Origin: Allolobophora icterica
Lineage: Eukaryota > Annelida > Clitellata > Crassiclitellata > Lumbricidae
DNA: 64,000 bases
NCBI GenBank assembly: GCA_963556255.1
Contig: OY744611.1
Location: 2,632,230-2,696,229 of the forward strand
Reading direction: 5' to 3'
The position numbers and the translations under genes are program-made. The notes beneath the pieces are model-generated. The model was not told where the DNA came from. It did no database searches and was given only the letters and a program-made list of their open reading frames with translations. How positions within the stretch are numbered: the stretch's first letter is position 1; each line of letters starts with the position of its first letter. This document shows positions 21,600 to 33,146 of this stretch, one piece after another.

Positions 21600-22270
21600 C
21601 TAGCTAAAAATATTCATTGAACCTGTGCAAAATTCCTTCAGAAACTTTTCAAACGGTTTCCTGTCCAGAAAAAATTGCTGAATAACATATCCAAAATACC
21701 ACAAAATCGGAATAGAGGAACACCCCCAAAAATGAATTTAAAATGGCGGATTGGGTTTTTTCTAAGAAATACCGATAATAATACAAATAATTTGCAATTA
21801 GACCTGGGCAAAAATGCTTAAGAAGCTTTTCAAACTGTTTCCTGTCCAGAAAACATTGCTGAATAACAAATCCAAAATCCGAAAAATCGGAATAGAGGAA
21901 CACCCCCAAAATGAATTTTAAATGGCGGATTTGGGTTTTTCTAAGAAATACCGATAATAATACAAATAATTTGCAATAAGACCTGGGCAAAATTGCTTCA
22001 GAAGCTTTTTAAAACTGTTTCCTGTCCAGAAAACATTGCTGAATAACATATCCAAAATCCGACAAAATCGGACCACGGGAAACCCACAGAATGGTCAAAT
22101 CCATTATGGCCGCCGTCGACCATATTGGAAAATTAACCGTTTGTGTTTTTAGAGTATTTACACTTGTAATACCTCTAATGTGACTGATTTCGGTATGCAG
22201 AATTCATTTCTGATATTGTTGTCACCATTCGAGGTCATCTTCACCCTGAAAGGTCATGGTCAGGGTCGAA
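21600..22270. repeat. Three tandem about 182-bp repeats plus AGGTCA-rich unit
   Basis: Units start near 21605, 21801 and 21980 (ACCTGGGCAAAA). The homologous array at 6290-6620 has two. The end (22225-22270) repeats AGGTCATCTTCACC and AAGGTCATGGTCA. Confidence 0.75.
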
Positions 22271-23881
22271 ATGCTTTGATACAACATCTTAAGCATGTTT
22301 GAATTTAAATTTAAAAATATAAATAAAATAGCCTCAGTACCCAGAGAAAATTAATTTCTAATATGATTTTCATCATATTAGCCTAATACTGTTCGCCTAC
22401 GAAGCAAACACTTGCATAGAGGTCGACTTAGGTAGATGCAATAGTTAAAAAACACAATTTGGAGAGATTGTTTGTTCGACAGTCAGTCAGAATATAATGA
22501 ATATTGCAGTTGACGTATTTATTAGGCTCATAGCCAATGGCGTAAAGTTGTCCCAAATGTTGACGGGCCAGATGTGCAAAATAAAGTTTTTTCAAGATGA
22601 AAAATTGTCTTTGTTGCTTTTGTTGTTTTTTTCGTGGTTTTTGTTTTTGCTGTTTTTAAGATTTTCGGATTTCGGATTTAAAAAATCATGAAAAATGGCA
22701 TGAATAAAAGCTCCCACTCAGTTTAATTCAATTGCGATTTCCGAAAATTAAAAATCATTAAATCAATGTTATTAAAATAACTTCTACAAAAAAAATTTAT
22801 AAAAAAGACACACACACAGAACAAATTTTTCTGTTTTGTTTTCCTTTTGTCTTTGTTTAAAACCAAAATTCGAAAAACTTCTTTCGCATCTGGTCTGGAC
22901 AGTCAGCAGAGGCTTCCGGTGTTACCTTAATGCCTATGAAATGGGGCGTTTTGTTTACGTGTAAATTTGTTTCATATTGAAGACATTGGAGATAAAAATA
23001 AATCTTTGTTTTCGTTATGAATTTCTGATAGTATTTCAGATCTGTGTCTCTGTTTTTCTGTTCCTGAAGAAATTTGTCTGTAGTGAAACATAATATTTTA
23101 ATATTTGAAGTAATTTTCCTCTCGATTTTTGGGGGGCATTGCCCCGGCTCCTCAATTATTGGGGCACGTGCCCAGGCTTCCCCTCCCCCATAGTCTATGC
23201 CTATGCTCATGGCTAGCGGTCTTTTTATGGCTCGAGCCAAAGAGCTTTGAAGCAGTGCGGTTTTGTGAAGACCTTTAGAATTACACGAGAACATTCATTC
23301 TACGAACATGAATTCATTCGTTGTTTCATTCATAGATTTATTCAGCGTCTCTTCAGAAAACTATTCAGTGGCAAAAAAACTAAAACGGCAAGTAAAATAA
23401 CTATCATCAACCAAAAAGAAACTTGATGGAAGAGCATCGATATTCAGAAGTACAGAAAAGTTCAGCCAGAAGTGTGCACTTCATTGTTATCGCAATACAA
23501 TTATAGTGTAACGAATGCGTTTTGTGTTTTCTTAAATACCAATTTACGACAATCATTATTATCTAATTACATGGATTAAAAGTATAACTGTGTTGCAACA
23601 ATCGTTTAGGAGAACCTAGTAGAATAATATTACTGCATCCTACTCTCAAAAAGAATACAACATTAGGCTATATCTGCTAACAACAATTATACTGAAGCTT
23701 TTCACACTTACGCACAGGACGTTAGAGAGAGAGATTTCTAAAGAACATTAATTTCGTTCAGTTTTCTACTGAAATGGTACAAGTAGGGAGAGTTAACGCA
23801 CATGGGCCAAACGGTAGGATCGAGTCCTAACATAAGCTGTCGACATCTACGAACTACATGCACGTTCAACTATTTAAATAG
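22271..23881. other. Intron sequence, no gene seen
   Basis: AT-rich. A GC-rich motif with GGGGCATTGCCCC near 23131 and CATAGTCTATGCCTATGC near 23190 look like pieces of a MITE, but I could not define its ends. Confidence 0.4.
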
Positions 23882-24690
23882 TTCGGCTTCGATTTTAGGA
23901 ATCTCGTTCCGCATCGCTTCACACGTCTACGCTGTACACCCGTCAGTGAATGTCTACTATTGGTTTATTCAAAAACCTGCCTCGCTGAACTTCTACAGTA
24001 TCTCGATGCCGCATGTTTCGTGTACTGATCAGCAGCTCTGCTCAACTTGGTCGTTCGGATTACGACCTTCGCGGACGCGGCAAAAGATACTATTCAACGC
24101 TCAAATCTGGTCCCCGGCAAGATGTCGCCTAGTTCGCTGCAATTTCTTCGAAACAACGTCCGTAAAATTTGGGGTTCCTCAAGTATCTGTGCTTGATCCA
24201 CATCTCTATAATATCTTGTTCACCTCTGCGTCCTCTAAGCGTCTTTCAATTATCTTCAATTACAAATTGCATCTGCGCACCTGAGTCACTTATCCCATGT
24301 CTCGACCGATATTTCTTGAACACCTTCACTGGCTTCCCCTACCTGCTCTCATTCAGTTCACAATTCTCTTTCTTATTTACAGAGCGTTCTTGGGTCAAGC
24401 CATAACCTATTTTGTGATTCTATTCGTCGGCCCATCTCGGCTGCTTCATTTCGTCCTCTCCGCTCATTGGGTGAGCTTGACCTCTTTGGTCCTCGGTCTA
24501 GGACGAACTCCCCTGCAACATATTCTACGATCCTAACGGGTCTAGTTGCTTATATCTGCTGCCAAATCTTTTCACTCGGGGCTCCTCACACGAGGAGCGC
24601 CTCTGATTATGTCGCAATGAGAGAGGCGCTTTAGGAACCTTTAAATACAATAAAATGTAATACAATAATAAACCATGGATCTTTTTCAAC
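23882..24690 (+). pseudogene. LINE fragment, duplicate of 7709-8990 with internal deletion
   Basis: Matches the copy-A LINE up to the RT GVPQVSVLDPHLYN region and again at the C-terminus (HLHWLPLPALIQF). The YADD region is lost in a deletion of about 0.45 kb. The 3' end AATAAAATGTAATA is shared. Confidence 0.75.
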
Positions 24691-24718
24691 CGCATTCGCA
24701 TCTGTTGAACTTATTTGT

Positions 24719-25627
24719 ATACCCCTAAGCCGTAACTTTTCTGGTTAACGGCTGGCTTCAGGAAATTTACGGCAGGTTTTTCGGCTAGCCGTAAAAGAGC
24801 GCAAACTACTTTTTTCGGCTAGCCATAAAGGAGCGTATACCTTTTTCGGCTAGCCGTAAAAGAGCGTAAACTACTTTTTCGGCTACGAGTGCATCGATCA
24901 TTAACACAGTAATAGAATATACATTAGGGCCTACTTTGAAATCGAAAGGTGGGCAATATCCACTCAGTCTGAAAACTATTTTAAAAATAAATTCAAATAA
25001 TTACGTTAAGACACAAACGGACATTTAATGTTTTCAGTTAACCTAGATTGTATTGAATTCACATTCAATTACGATTTACGAGTAGGCCTATGTTACTGTA
25101 TGTAATACTAATTGTAAGTATTAGAACCACAAAATAACAGGGCTACCAGACATGCATTAATAGGTGTAGGCATAGCGGGAGAAAAAAGAAACAGACACGC
25201 AGAAAAAAGTGAGAATTCTGGTAATAGACTGCAGTCGCTTTTGAAGCAGAGTAGTAAGAGTGTGCACTCTGCACTAACCTGCATGAGAGATAATTATAAA
25301 TATTTAACATTGAATGGAAGACCCGAAGTAGAACTCGGAATATATGCAACATATGAGAGCCTGGGCAGGGACCTTACAATAGAAGATTAGACGGCCATAT
25401 AACGTACGTAAACACTCACCGCTCATTGCGCACTAAGTACAAACTAGCAAGCCAGCGTGGAAACTTTATAATCACAACTGTGTGCATGTTCTAGCCGAAC
25501 TTTTTTCCGGCGGCTAGCATTGAAATAACTCTCAGCGGTTTTTCCGCTAGCCACAAAATTTCAGGCAGTTTTTCGGCTTGCATAAATTTTTTCGGCTCGG
25601 CGGCTAACGGCGGCGGCTTAGGGGTAT
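24719..25627. mobile_element. 909-bp non-autonomous DNA transposon with 14-bp perfect TIR
   Basis: ATACCCCTAAGCCG at the left end and CGGCTTAGGGGTAT at the right end are perfect inverted repeats. Copy A of the duplication lacks the whole block at about 9014, so the insertion is confirmed by an empty site. The flanks CTTATTTGT and CTTATGTGT form an imperfect 9-bp repeat, a probable TSD. Several GGCTAGCCGTAAAAGAGCG motifs occur near both ends. No ORF of size; superfamily not determined. Confidence 0.82.
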
Positions 25628-25839
25628 GCTTATGTGTGTAAAAGAAGAATGCGATTTTACCCTTATATGAGTCAGCATCTTAGAAACTTTTCCTTGGAAA
25701 AAGAGAACACTGACTGTGGCTTTACATCTGAATCAAATTCGTCACCTCTCAGCAGGCGCCGAGATTTCTATTTACTTCGGGCAAAAATGTTTTCCTGCTA
25801 CGTTGTTGTTACAAAGCGAGTTTGGTTGTTTTTTTTTAG

Positions 25840-26151
25840 ATTTCTATGGAAAAACCAAGAAAGGATATGCAATGAGAAGAAACAAGAAAAATTATCTCTT
25901 AGAAAATATTCAACCGAATGACGAGTTCATTGCTTCTCTGTTGTCTCTAAACTGCATCACACAAAAGCAAAGTCGCTCCATTCAACGACAACGTTCAAAT
26001 TGCAACGAAAGCCTGACGAAAGAACAACGACAACGTTCAAAAGAAGATAAGAATTCCGAGCTTTTGCACCTCATCAGATCTTTCGACGATATAAAGTTTT
26101 CAAATTTTGTTGTATGTCTGTTCGTGGCATGGATCATGAAAAACGGAGAAG
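25840..26151 (+). CDS. Cassette 2 exon: CARD-like domain
   Basis: The exon is 312 nt, phase 1 in and phase 1 out, with acceptor TTTTTTTTAG and weak donor GTTTAC. Its translation is the same as in cassette 1, including the 14-residue insertion with duplicated QRQRS and the shortened last helix (VVCLFVAWIMKNGEG), whereas the F-box-like exons of the two cassettes have diverged. The base left by the F-box-like exon at 20759 completes its first codon to Asp, giving DFYGKTKK. It can be joined in frame to SH3a at 28486 (phase 1) or to the TRADD-N-like exon at 50236 (phase 1). Confidence 0.68.
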
Positions 26152-26492
26152 GTTTACAGTCAAAATTTTATTTGAAGACTTATAATTTGGTGCATACTTG
26201 GAATACTAGATAAAATGGAATTACATGAAGATCGTTCCGAGACATTTTATATATTATTAAGTATTTTTATAATCAAGATAACAATAAAATCGAAGCAGTT
26301 ATCATTGTTACAAACCGAATTGGAAGGAACTGCTTTGTCACTGTGAGCAGAAGAACTCTCATTTGTGTCACTTTCATCAGTCACGTTCGATGTTGTTTTC
26401 TACAGTATCATGGAGCATGTGACTTTCACTTTCGGGTTTTCAATCCAACTGAATTTGAACTTTGGATGATAAACTGCTCCTCTGGAGAATTC

Positions 26493-26788
26493 GGGATACG
26501 GAAATTTCGCCCCCGGAAGAATCGCCCCTGGAAGATTCGCCCCGGGGGATTTGACCTCGGAAGCCGAAGTCGCGATAAAAATGTAACTGAGACTAGAAGC
26601 GAGATCTATGATGAAAATACAACGAAGACTAGAAGCTGGATTAGCGATGAAAATGTAAATAAGGCTAGAAGCTGGATTAGCGATGAAAATCTTCCGGGGG
26701 CGAAACTTCCGGGGGCGAAATGTCGGGGCGAAATGTCGGGGCGAATCTTCCGGGGGCGAATCTTCCGGGGGCGAAAGGTCCTAGTACC
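26493..26788. mobile_element. Minisatellite-termini transposon, copy B of 9876-10172
   Basis: It has the same ends and the same GGAGAATTC flanks and lies within the segmental duplication. It differs from copy A by a few substitutions, for example a CCCGGGGGA variant of the left repeat unit. Confidence 0.75.
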
Positions 26789-26805
26789 GGAGAATTCACT
26801 GTCTC

Positions 26806-28156
26806 TAAAAAGACGCCCAAGTCGTTTACCGATGCTCGCCAGTAGCGCAGCATTAGCAGATTTCGTTAGTGTAATTGGCACTGAGTTTAATTGGAATTTA
26901 ATCTTCTGCAGTGTTGGCAGCAGAAGCGCAAGGCATGACTTCTTGTCACTTTGGATGGATCCAATGCTGCCGCATTTGGTCTTGTTGAAAGAGTGCTTTT
27001 TCCTGAAGAGCCGAATGCACTCACAGTGGTTCTTGCACTGCAATGTACTCTTTATCCACGACACTCGCATCGTCTAACTGTTATGCACATCGCTCAGTGC
27101 ACGGAGTCGAGCCAGGGAAAAAGATCCAACTCATTGTTTCCAGCCGTTGACAGTGCTCGTCAAATGGATGTTTCTACGTGGTTTGGCTCCTGGTTGATCT
27201 CTAAATCAAACATTTTGGCTACCCTGCTTATAACTTCGAGCGCCAGGAGTGAAACCTCTGCCATTTCAGATATATGTGAAACAGCGTCTGTATAATTTAG
27301 GTCTGTGAAGACCTCCTTTCAGATCGCGGCGCCTATATACCATACCACAATGTACTGGGAGTACCATAATATTGTCCTTTGGTGCGCAGAGATCTAGAAC
27401 CACTTTCGACTGTAAACCACTCAGGTGATTCCCATTCTAATCGTACACAACTCAGGGCGTCAGTATATAGGAGCACATGATTCCAAAGTCTTGACCAACG
27501 GCGAAGTCAGCTTCAGAGTGCTTCCCATTTAGTGAGTAGAAAGCAGCCTTCAAGTCCACATAGGCAATCTAACGTGGTTGTTGGTACTCGCACCGAGTTT
27601 TAACGAGTTGAAGTTCTGTATGCTGTGCCTGGGGTGAAACCACTTTGCTCCCGTCCCCTATGTTTCAGAAGCAGATCCCTCACACGCTCTAATGCGATGC
27701 GTTTGAAGACCTTCCCCCTGGACATACCTCATGCCGCCCTTGTATCCGTGGAACGAGAGTGCAATACCTTTTCTCCAGTCCTCTGGAATCACTTCTGTTG
27801 TCCATGCCCTCAGTATAACCAAAGTGAGCCGCATAAGCCCGCACTTTCCACTCTCTGAACATTTATGGTGTCATGCTGCAGATGGCCGGTTCCTTGCCAT
27901 TTCTTTTGGAAAACATCAGAAACCTCTGCGTCCGAAGCCATTGCCAGGTTAATTTCTGAATCGTCAGCCTCGACCCTGAATTCATTCTGGGTTTCATTGG
28001 GCTGCAAGTCGTGCAAAGCGTCCACATGATATCCTCGGGCCAGAATTTCTTCTGCCACTTTAACCGTTAAGTCGGCCGACTTTTGATCTGCTTTTACAGA
28101 CATCTTGCTTTCTTTTGGAGTTTGCCAAAGTCTGCACCGGCGCAATAGATGTTACG
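26806..28156 (-). pseudogene. Degenerate LINE reverse transcriptase, copy B
   Basis: Carried along in the segmental duplication from 10190-11540, with the same broken frames (TTEVIPEDWRKGI, MRVSWIKS). Confidence 0.58.
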
Positions 28157-28485
28157 AATTTCAATTACACGGTTCCAGCCGCTAGGCAAAGGATATTGTA
28201 TTATTTTCATAAGTATTTTCTCAGTTTGTAAGGCTTATAAACAATCCGAATGCATATAACTTTAAATTAGCAGAAAACTTGTTGCTTGATGATTCCTTGG
28301 GTATAACTGTAACGGGTCGGTTGAAACTCGGTAAAAAATTTTTTTAGAAAACTACACATAAAACCAAAATAGTCTAATTTTTTTAGGTTAAGTGTGCGTT
28401 ACAGTTACATGTGTTGATTAGCTTGAAGTTATCCAAAAATCTATGAAATATCGTAATAGTCATGTTTTGCGATTATTTCTTTTAG

Positions 28486-28789
28486 AAAAAATGAAGCTGC
28501 GCGCAGTTCATGACTTTTGTCCCAAACAGATGAGTAAAAGAGAGAAAACAGCGCTCGTAAATACTCTCAAGTTTATCGAGAACCATGAAGGTGCATTAAT
28601 TGCGATGATGGACCCTTCTGACGTGGAGGAAATAGAATCTTATGCAGCAAAACGGAAATCGGATCTGAAAACGACGTATTGTGATTCGACTGAAACTGAC
28701 TCCTCAGACATCGACGTGGTTCCTCATGAAGTGGCGCTTACATTTAAAGGAGGAGACAAAATGAGGAAAATTCCTGTGGCAAATGTCGG
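28486..28789 (+). CDS. Cassette 3 exon: SH3a (leader and first half of SH3-like domain)
   Basis: The exon is 304 nt with acceptor TTTCTTTTAG and donor GTGACT, phase 1 in and phase 2 out. It differs from cassette 2 by almost nothing (last residues NVG rather than NIG). LRAVHDFCPK opens the domain; VALTFKGGDKMRK supplies the RT-loop/GD motif just before the junction with NTYGWW at 31699. Between them about 70 residues include a Cys/Ser/Thr/Asp-rich linker (residues 65-80), unusually long for an SH3 loop, so LRAVHDF may instead be unrelated to the SH3 fold. The alternative start ATG is at 28491. Confidence 0.72.
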
Positions 28790-28856
28790 GTGACTATAAT
28801 TATATTTATACAGCAGGCAAATGAGATTTTTATTTCGAATCACAATTGATTAAATC

Positions 28857-29621
28857 ATTCATTCATTCATTCATTCATTCTGAAAATTTATATAGCGCCC
28901 CCTCAAGATACCTACTCTGGAGCGCTCCCAGTCCAGCCACGGCTAAAAAAGAAACACTTAAGTGATTTATTAAACGCAGGCAGATTACTAAGAGGTAGTA
29001 ATCGCAGTTCCACTGGGAGCCCATTCCAAGTGGAGGGACCCACAACTGAGAAAGCCCGGCGCTGCCCAGTAGAAGAACGAGCTCGTGGAACCAATAGCTC
29101 CCCTCTGGTCGAAGAGCGAAGTGCCCGACGCGCTACGACGACGGACACCGGGCGGCAAAGGTCGCGAAGGTAAGATGGAGCACAGCCTAGAAGACAGCGA
29201 GAGACCAAGGCAGCGATCCGATAGGAAATACGCTGGGCAATAGGGAGCCAGTGCAACACATCGCGCATATAGGCAGAGACAGGAGCGTACTTGGGAATAC
29301 GCCCAACGACTCGAGCAGCTGAACGTAGAACCCGATCAAGACGCCCTAGGACTCCGAGTGGGAGACCGGCTAGAATCTAGCAACAATAGTCAATTCGACT
29401 TGTAACAAATGCATGGACAAGGACCACAGCAGCATCGTGCGAAAGAGAACGAGAAACTACTCGTAGCTGACGAAGCTGATAGTAACAGCTTCGGGTAAGC
29501 AGGTTCACATGCTGCGAAAGAGTGAGTTCTTGGTCAAGGGTAACAGCGAGGTCTCGGACGGTGAGTGAAAAAGTTATATTAGGAAAGACCCGGGCTAGCA
29601 GGTGCAAATCAACACCCGCTC
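28857..29621 (-). mobile_element. 5'-truncated LINE, (GAAT)n tail, inserted in copy B only
   Basis: Read on the minus strand it encodes VDLHLLARVFPN, FSLTVRDLAVTLD, FVTSRIDYCC and, in a second frame, MRDVLHWLPIAQRISYRIAALV with GPSTWNGLPVELR at the end: the C-terminal part of a LINE ORF2. The tail is the ATTC repeat at 28857-28880. Copy A shows the uninterrupted site (TTAAATC followed by GTGATAAAAC) at 12234-12250. It is the same LINE family as 30700-31645. Confidence 0.85.
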
Positions 29622-29710
29622 ATGATAAAACACAATTTAAGTTCTACGCAAAACACCAAAGATTCTCACTAAAGCGTTAGCCTGTCATTTCTGCGCTGTA
29701 GTTGCATAAG

Positions 29711-30066
29711 AAAAGTAAAAGTAAGTAAGTAAATATATTCTTTATTTATACCAACTGCTTATACCGCACTTTGGTTTACATATAGTTTATACAAAATAAA
29801 GCATTCTTGTCAGAAATGTTTTCCTCATTAAATTGTCCGCTCTAGGTATTAATCGGTCATGCAGTCTTGGCCTCATGGAATAGTGCTGTGGCCTCAGCGG
29901 TGGGAGATGATGGTTCAGCACATGGCCCTCGTCATGCAGTATCGCTGCGAAGAGGCCCCCGTCTGCAAGGTTACATAATTGCTCAAAGGTGGGGCTACCT
30001 GCAGGGAGATAATGCAGACGCACCAGACGGTCTAACACGGACTGCAGGCTGGGCAGTGGATTGATT
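29711..30066 (-). mobile_element. LINE 3' end with (AAGT)n-type tail
   Basis: The minus frame (29787-30038) reads MLDRLVRLHYLPAGSPTFEQ and ends in an MRKTFLTRMLYF motif, close to the end of the LINE at 50828-52330 (VKKTFIVRMLF). The tail GTAAGTAAGTAAAT is at 29717-29735. Its start coincides with the end of the segmental duplication. Confidence 0.72.
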
Positions 30067-30170
30067 GTGATGTTAGTGGTAGGCCTATATTTTAACTTTA
30101 GCCAAAATATCTTTAAAGCCTAACACCTCGCCTATAAGACAAGTGCTATATTGGAATATTTTTAAAAACG

Positions 30171-30231
30171 ACAAGTATAAGCGAACCGTTTTTGAATGAT
30201 TATCATTAATTAACGGTTCGCTTATACTTGT
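30171..30231. repeat. Perfect 20-bp inverted repeat (hairpin)
   Basis: ACAAGTATAAGCGAACCGTT at 30171-30190 is followed, after a 21-nt AT-rich loop, by its exact reverse complement at 30212-30231. No poly-T tail or neighbouring gene end explains it. Confidence 0.9.
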
Positions 30232-30319
30232 ATTTAAATCGCTTCTTACTGGCTTTACAAAGTAACGTTTTCAGAAATTCCAGATATTTCAGAATTCTGT
30301 GACTTGAGGCATAGCTCAT

Positions 30320-30650
30320 AACTAAAATAGGATCATATAGTCATGTAGTTAAATCTTTCCATTGGCTTCCTGTTCAGAAAAGAATATCTTTGAAATTGAG
30401 TCTTATGGCTTATAAAACATTGTTCTATAGCCAAATACTGTATTAAAAATCATTCCTTATTCCTCAGTTGTATCAATATTCAACAAGCTCATCAGATTGC
30501 TTTTCTCTGGTTATGTCTTATGGAACTAACTTTGGAATGCCCGTTTTCCGCTGCTATAGCTATGTTACAATTTCTTCCTTTTTTATATATTTCTATTCTT
30601 GCTTGTAGCCTATGTCATTTCCATAAGCTTAAGCTGCGTGTCTGGCGGAC
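30320..30650 (+). pseudogene. LINE C-terminal fragment
   Basis: KSFHWLPVQKRISLKLSLMAYKTLF is readable in two pieces between 30345 and 30425, followed by a degraded C-terminal tail similar to 13900-14090. Confidence 0.6.
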
Positions 30651-30699
30651 AAATCTCCAGGAGATTGAAATGATTACGGCTAGGTTATGGTGTGTATTA

Positions 30700-31645
30700 A
30701 ACACGATGAGGCTACAGTCATGTGGGCTGCTTCACCAGCTTTATGCTGACGACATCCAGGCATAATGTCCACTGCCGCGCAGCTGATGCAGTGGCTTCTG
30801 TTGGGTTGATGTGCCGCGCTATTGGTGCCCTCTCAGCTTGGATGGCCTCAAACCGGTTGCTTCTGAACCCGTTTAAAACTCAATTCATTTGGCTTGGTGG
30901 TCGTAGACAGCTGTCGGGGGTTGACCTACACCTATTGAGTGAAACCTTTCCCTATATCACTTTCTCCCTTACTGTTCGTGACCTAGGTGTTACGCTTAGT
31001 CTCTCTCAGCATGTTAACTTGGTCACTCGGAACTGTTATTATCAGCTCCGGCAGTTACGTGTTGTACTGAGGTCCCTCTACCATGATGCTGCAGTGATCT
31101 TAGTTCATGCATTTGTCACTGGTAGAGTTGACCACTGTAGTTGCTCGGTCCTTGTTGGTCACTCCAAGGGCCTAATAGGGCGACTTGACCGGGTCCTTCG
31201 TTCTGCTGCTAGACTTATTGTGCGTATTCCAAATTATGCCCCAGTCTCTGCCTATATGCGTGACGTCTTACATTGGCTTCCTGCCTCTGAGCGCATCTCC
31301 TACAGGATAGCAGCACTAGTTTGGCGGTGTCTCTTCGGTTGTGCCCCATCCTACCTGTCTGAACTCTGTTGCCCGATTTCTGACTTAGCCTCTCGCAGAG
31401 CTTTGCGCTCTGCGACTAATGGGGCGTTATTGGTCCCTCAGGCCCGCTCCGCAGTCAGGCAAAGCCGTGCATTCTCGATTGTTTTCCCGTCTCCCGTCTT
31501 CCGATATCCATACGCTGCTTCCCCCGGAATAATTCACCTCTTTTCTTACGACAACTCAAGTACTAACTGTTTGGCCGTGGCTGGGCTGGGAGCGCCTCTG
31601 AGTAGGTCTCTTGAAGAAGCGCTATATAAATTTCCAGAATGAATG
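30700..31645 (+). pseudogene. LINE reverse transcriptase C-terminal part
   Basis: LYADDIQA at 30741-30765 is the RT catalytic motif; a shift then leads into an open frame to 31642. That frame reads MASNRLLLNPFKTQFIWLG, FSLTVRDLGVTLS, AARLIVRIPNYAPV, MRDVLHWLPASERISYRIAALVW and ends in EEALYKFPE. The 3' end is GAATGAATGATG. It is the same family as the minus-strand LINE at 28857-29621. It is 5'-truncated and inserted in the SH3a-SH3b intron of cassette 3. Confidence 0.88.
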
Positions 31646-31698
31646 ATGAAAGGATGATAATTGACAATAATGTTTAAATTTTATGGGTTTGTTTTCAG

Positions 31699-31778
31699 TA
31701 ACACGTATGGATGGTGGCTAGTGAAGCATTTGGAGAGTCAAGATATCGGATTAATACCAAGAAATCGCGTTGTAAATG
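31699..31778 (+). CDS. Cassette 3 exon: SH3b (second half of SH3-like domain)
   Basis: The exon is 80 nt between GTTTTCAG and GTAAGG, phase 2 in and phase 1 out. It encodes NTYGWWLVKHLESQ and then DIGLIPRNRVVN: the WW, G-x-I-P-R-N-x-V signature of SH3 domains with the ligand-contacting Pro and Asn present. The first base T completes the Gly codon begun by SH3a. A second donor (GTAAGT) at 31820 would extend the reading frame by 14 codons and is not conserved in cassette 2. Confidence 0.78.
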
Positions 31779-32123
31779 GTAAGGTGGATGTTTTAGGGTA
31801 TCGCAATTATAATGGACTGGTAAGTTACCTACACTAAGCCTAGGTTTCAGACAATAACCTTTACTATGAAAGTTGAAAATCGGATTAGGCCTAAATGGAC
31901 ATGCAAATACTCGTAACTAACTTTCACTTTGCTGTTATTCAGCATATCTTGTCGAATACCAAACAGTATCCAGCAGAAACCAATGAATTTTGTCAGTTTG
32001 CATCGACAAATATTTCAAATGTAAATCATATGAATTTTATAACTAGCATTGTTGTGAATATACAGTTAATTAAATAATGACACATTCTGTAAAAACTATC
32101 TCCACCTTTTTCTATTTAAACAG

Positions 32124-32152
32124 AAACAGATTACCAGCCTTCCGATACAACG
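32124..32152 (+). CDS. Cassette 3 microexon (29 nt)
   Basis: It sits between TTTAAACAG and GTAAGA, phase 1 in and phase 0 out; it encodes E-T-D-Y-Q-P-S-D-T-T. It is homologous in position and sequence to 14874-14905. It links the SH3-like end to the F-box-like exon and holds a conserved Tyr. Confidence 0.68.
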
Positions 32153-33146
32153 GTAAGATTGTGAAACTATTGTCCATCTAATTTATACCGTATGTAGGCT
32201 AACACCTTCCTAAGCAATCTTTGCGAAGTCGGTCTTTCGTGTACTTTTAAGATTTTTCGAATTCAGAATTTGTCAGAAATCTGAAAGAGAAAACATGATT
32301 ACGTATCGGAGCCAGGTTATTGAAATCAAGCTATTTTTCTTTCACCAAGCGCCGCCAAATAATCTGATCTTTCTAAATCTAGTTTTCTATGGAACTTGAA
32401 ATATCGATAACTAACATTTAATTTTTAAAACCTGTACGTAAGAAAAGTTTGATGCGGTTTTAAAAACGGCGTAAAATTATGCTTATTCCTGAGACCGCTT
32501 TTACACACGTGGGTTTGCTTATCATTATTGCTTCATACCGTTTTATGACGTCTGCGATAATTATATACAATTACAAAGAGAGCCCTACCTACCTACCTCG
32601 GTACCATGGGCCAGGGACCCGTCCGGAAGACTGGTTACTTCGACCAGAAACCACGCAAGTCTATCTGGTTGAAACCGTTCAAACCAAAGGAGAAAGTCAC
32701 CGGCAGGATTACAAAAACCATTTATGTAGCGTCAGGTTTGTCCTCTAGCGCACCACTAGAGTTCGTTAATGGTGCTTGTTAAGGGTTTGATTCATTAAAT
32801 CACTTTCTTCCACTTCAACACTGATAGTCTCAAATAACATATTTACATCTGAACCTAATCTAATATTTTTCATCACCTATAGTGCTGGTTGTAGATGTTG
32901 GTTAATTAAATAATTAATTCTAGTTTATTAAATTAAATTATCAAAACTAGCATCTCATAAAACATAAAAAAAACATCAAAACATAGCCTACTGCCTAGGT
33001 AACTCTTTTGCAGTTGATCAAAAGTCTTCTGAACCGTTTAAATCCATGCTAAGCTAACTTACTTATGTTGTACCATCATAAAATTCTAGATAATCGTAAA
33101 ATCCAGTATATTCTCCGGTGTAAATGTTCCATCTTTTGCACTTTAG
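32153..33146. other. Intron, no feature
   Basis: The first 400 bp align with 14906-15350. The remainder is AT-rich with no recognised element. Confidence 0.5.

Larger units (their letters stand above)
23882..29710. repeat. Segmental duplication, copy B (partner 7709-12329)
   Basis: Nearly identical to copy A from 25635 to 28856 and from 29622 to 29710. Two insertions (24719-25627 and 28857-29621) are specific to this copy. Homology stops at 29710, exactly where another LINE tail begins. Confidence 0.88.

Noticed and set aside
31779..31819. Extension of SH3b to the second donor GTAAGT at 31820
   Set aside because: The longer frame is open in cassette 3 but interrupted in cassette 2, and the first donor keeps the phase with the microexon in both.
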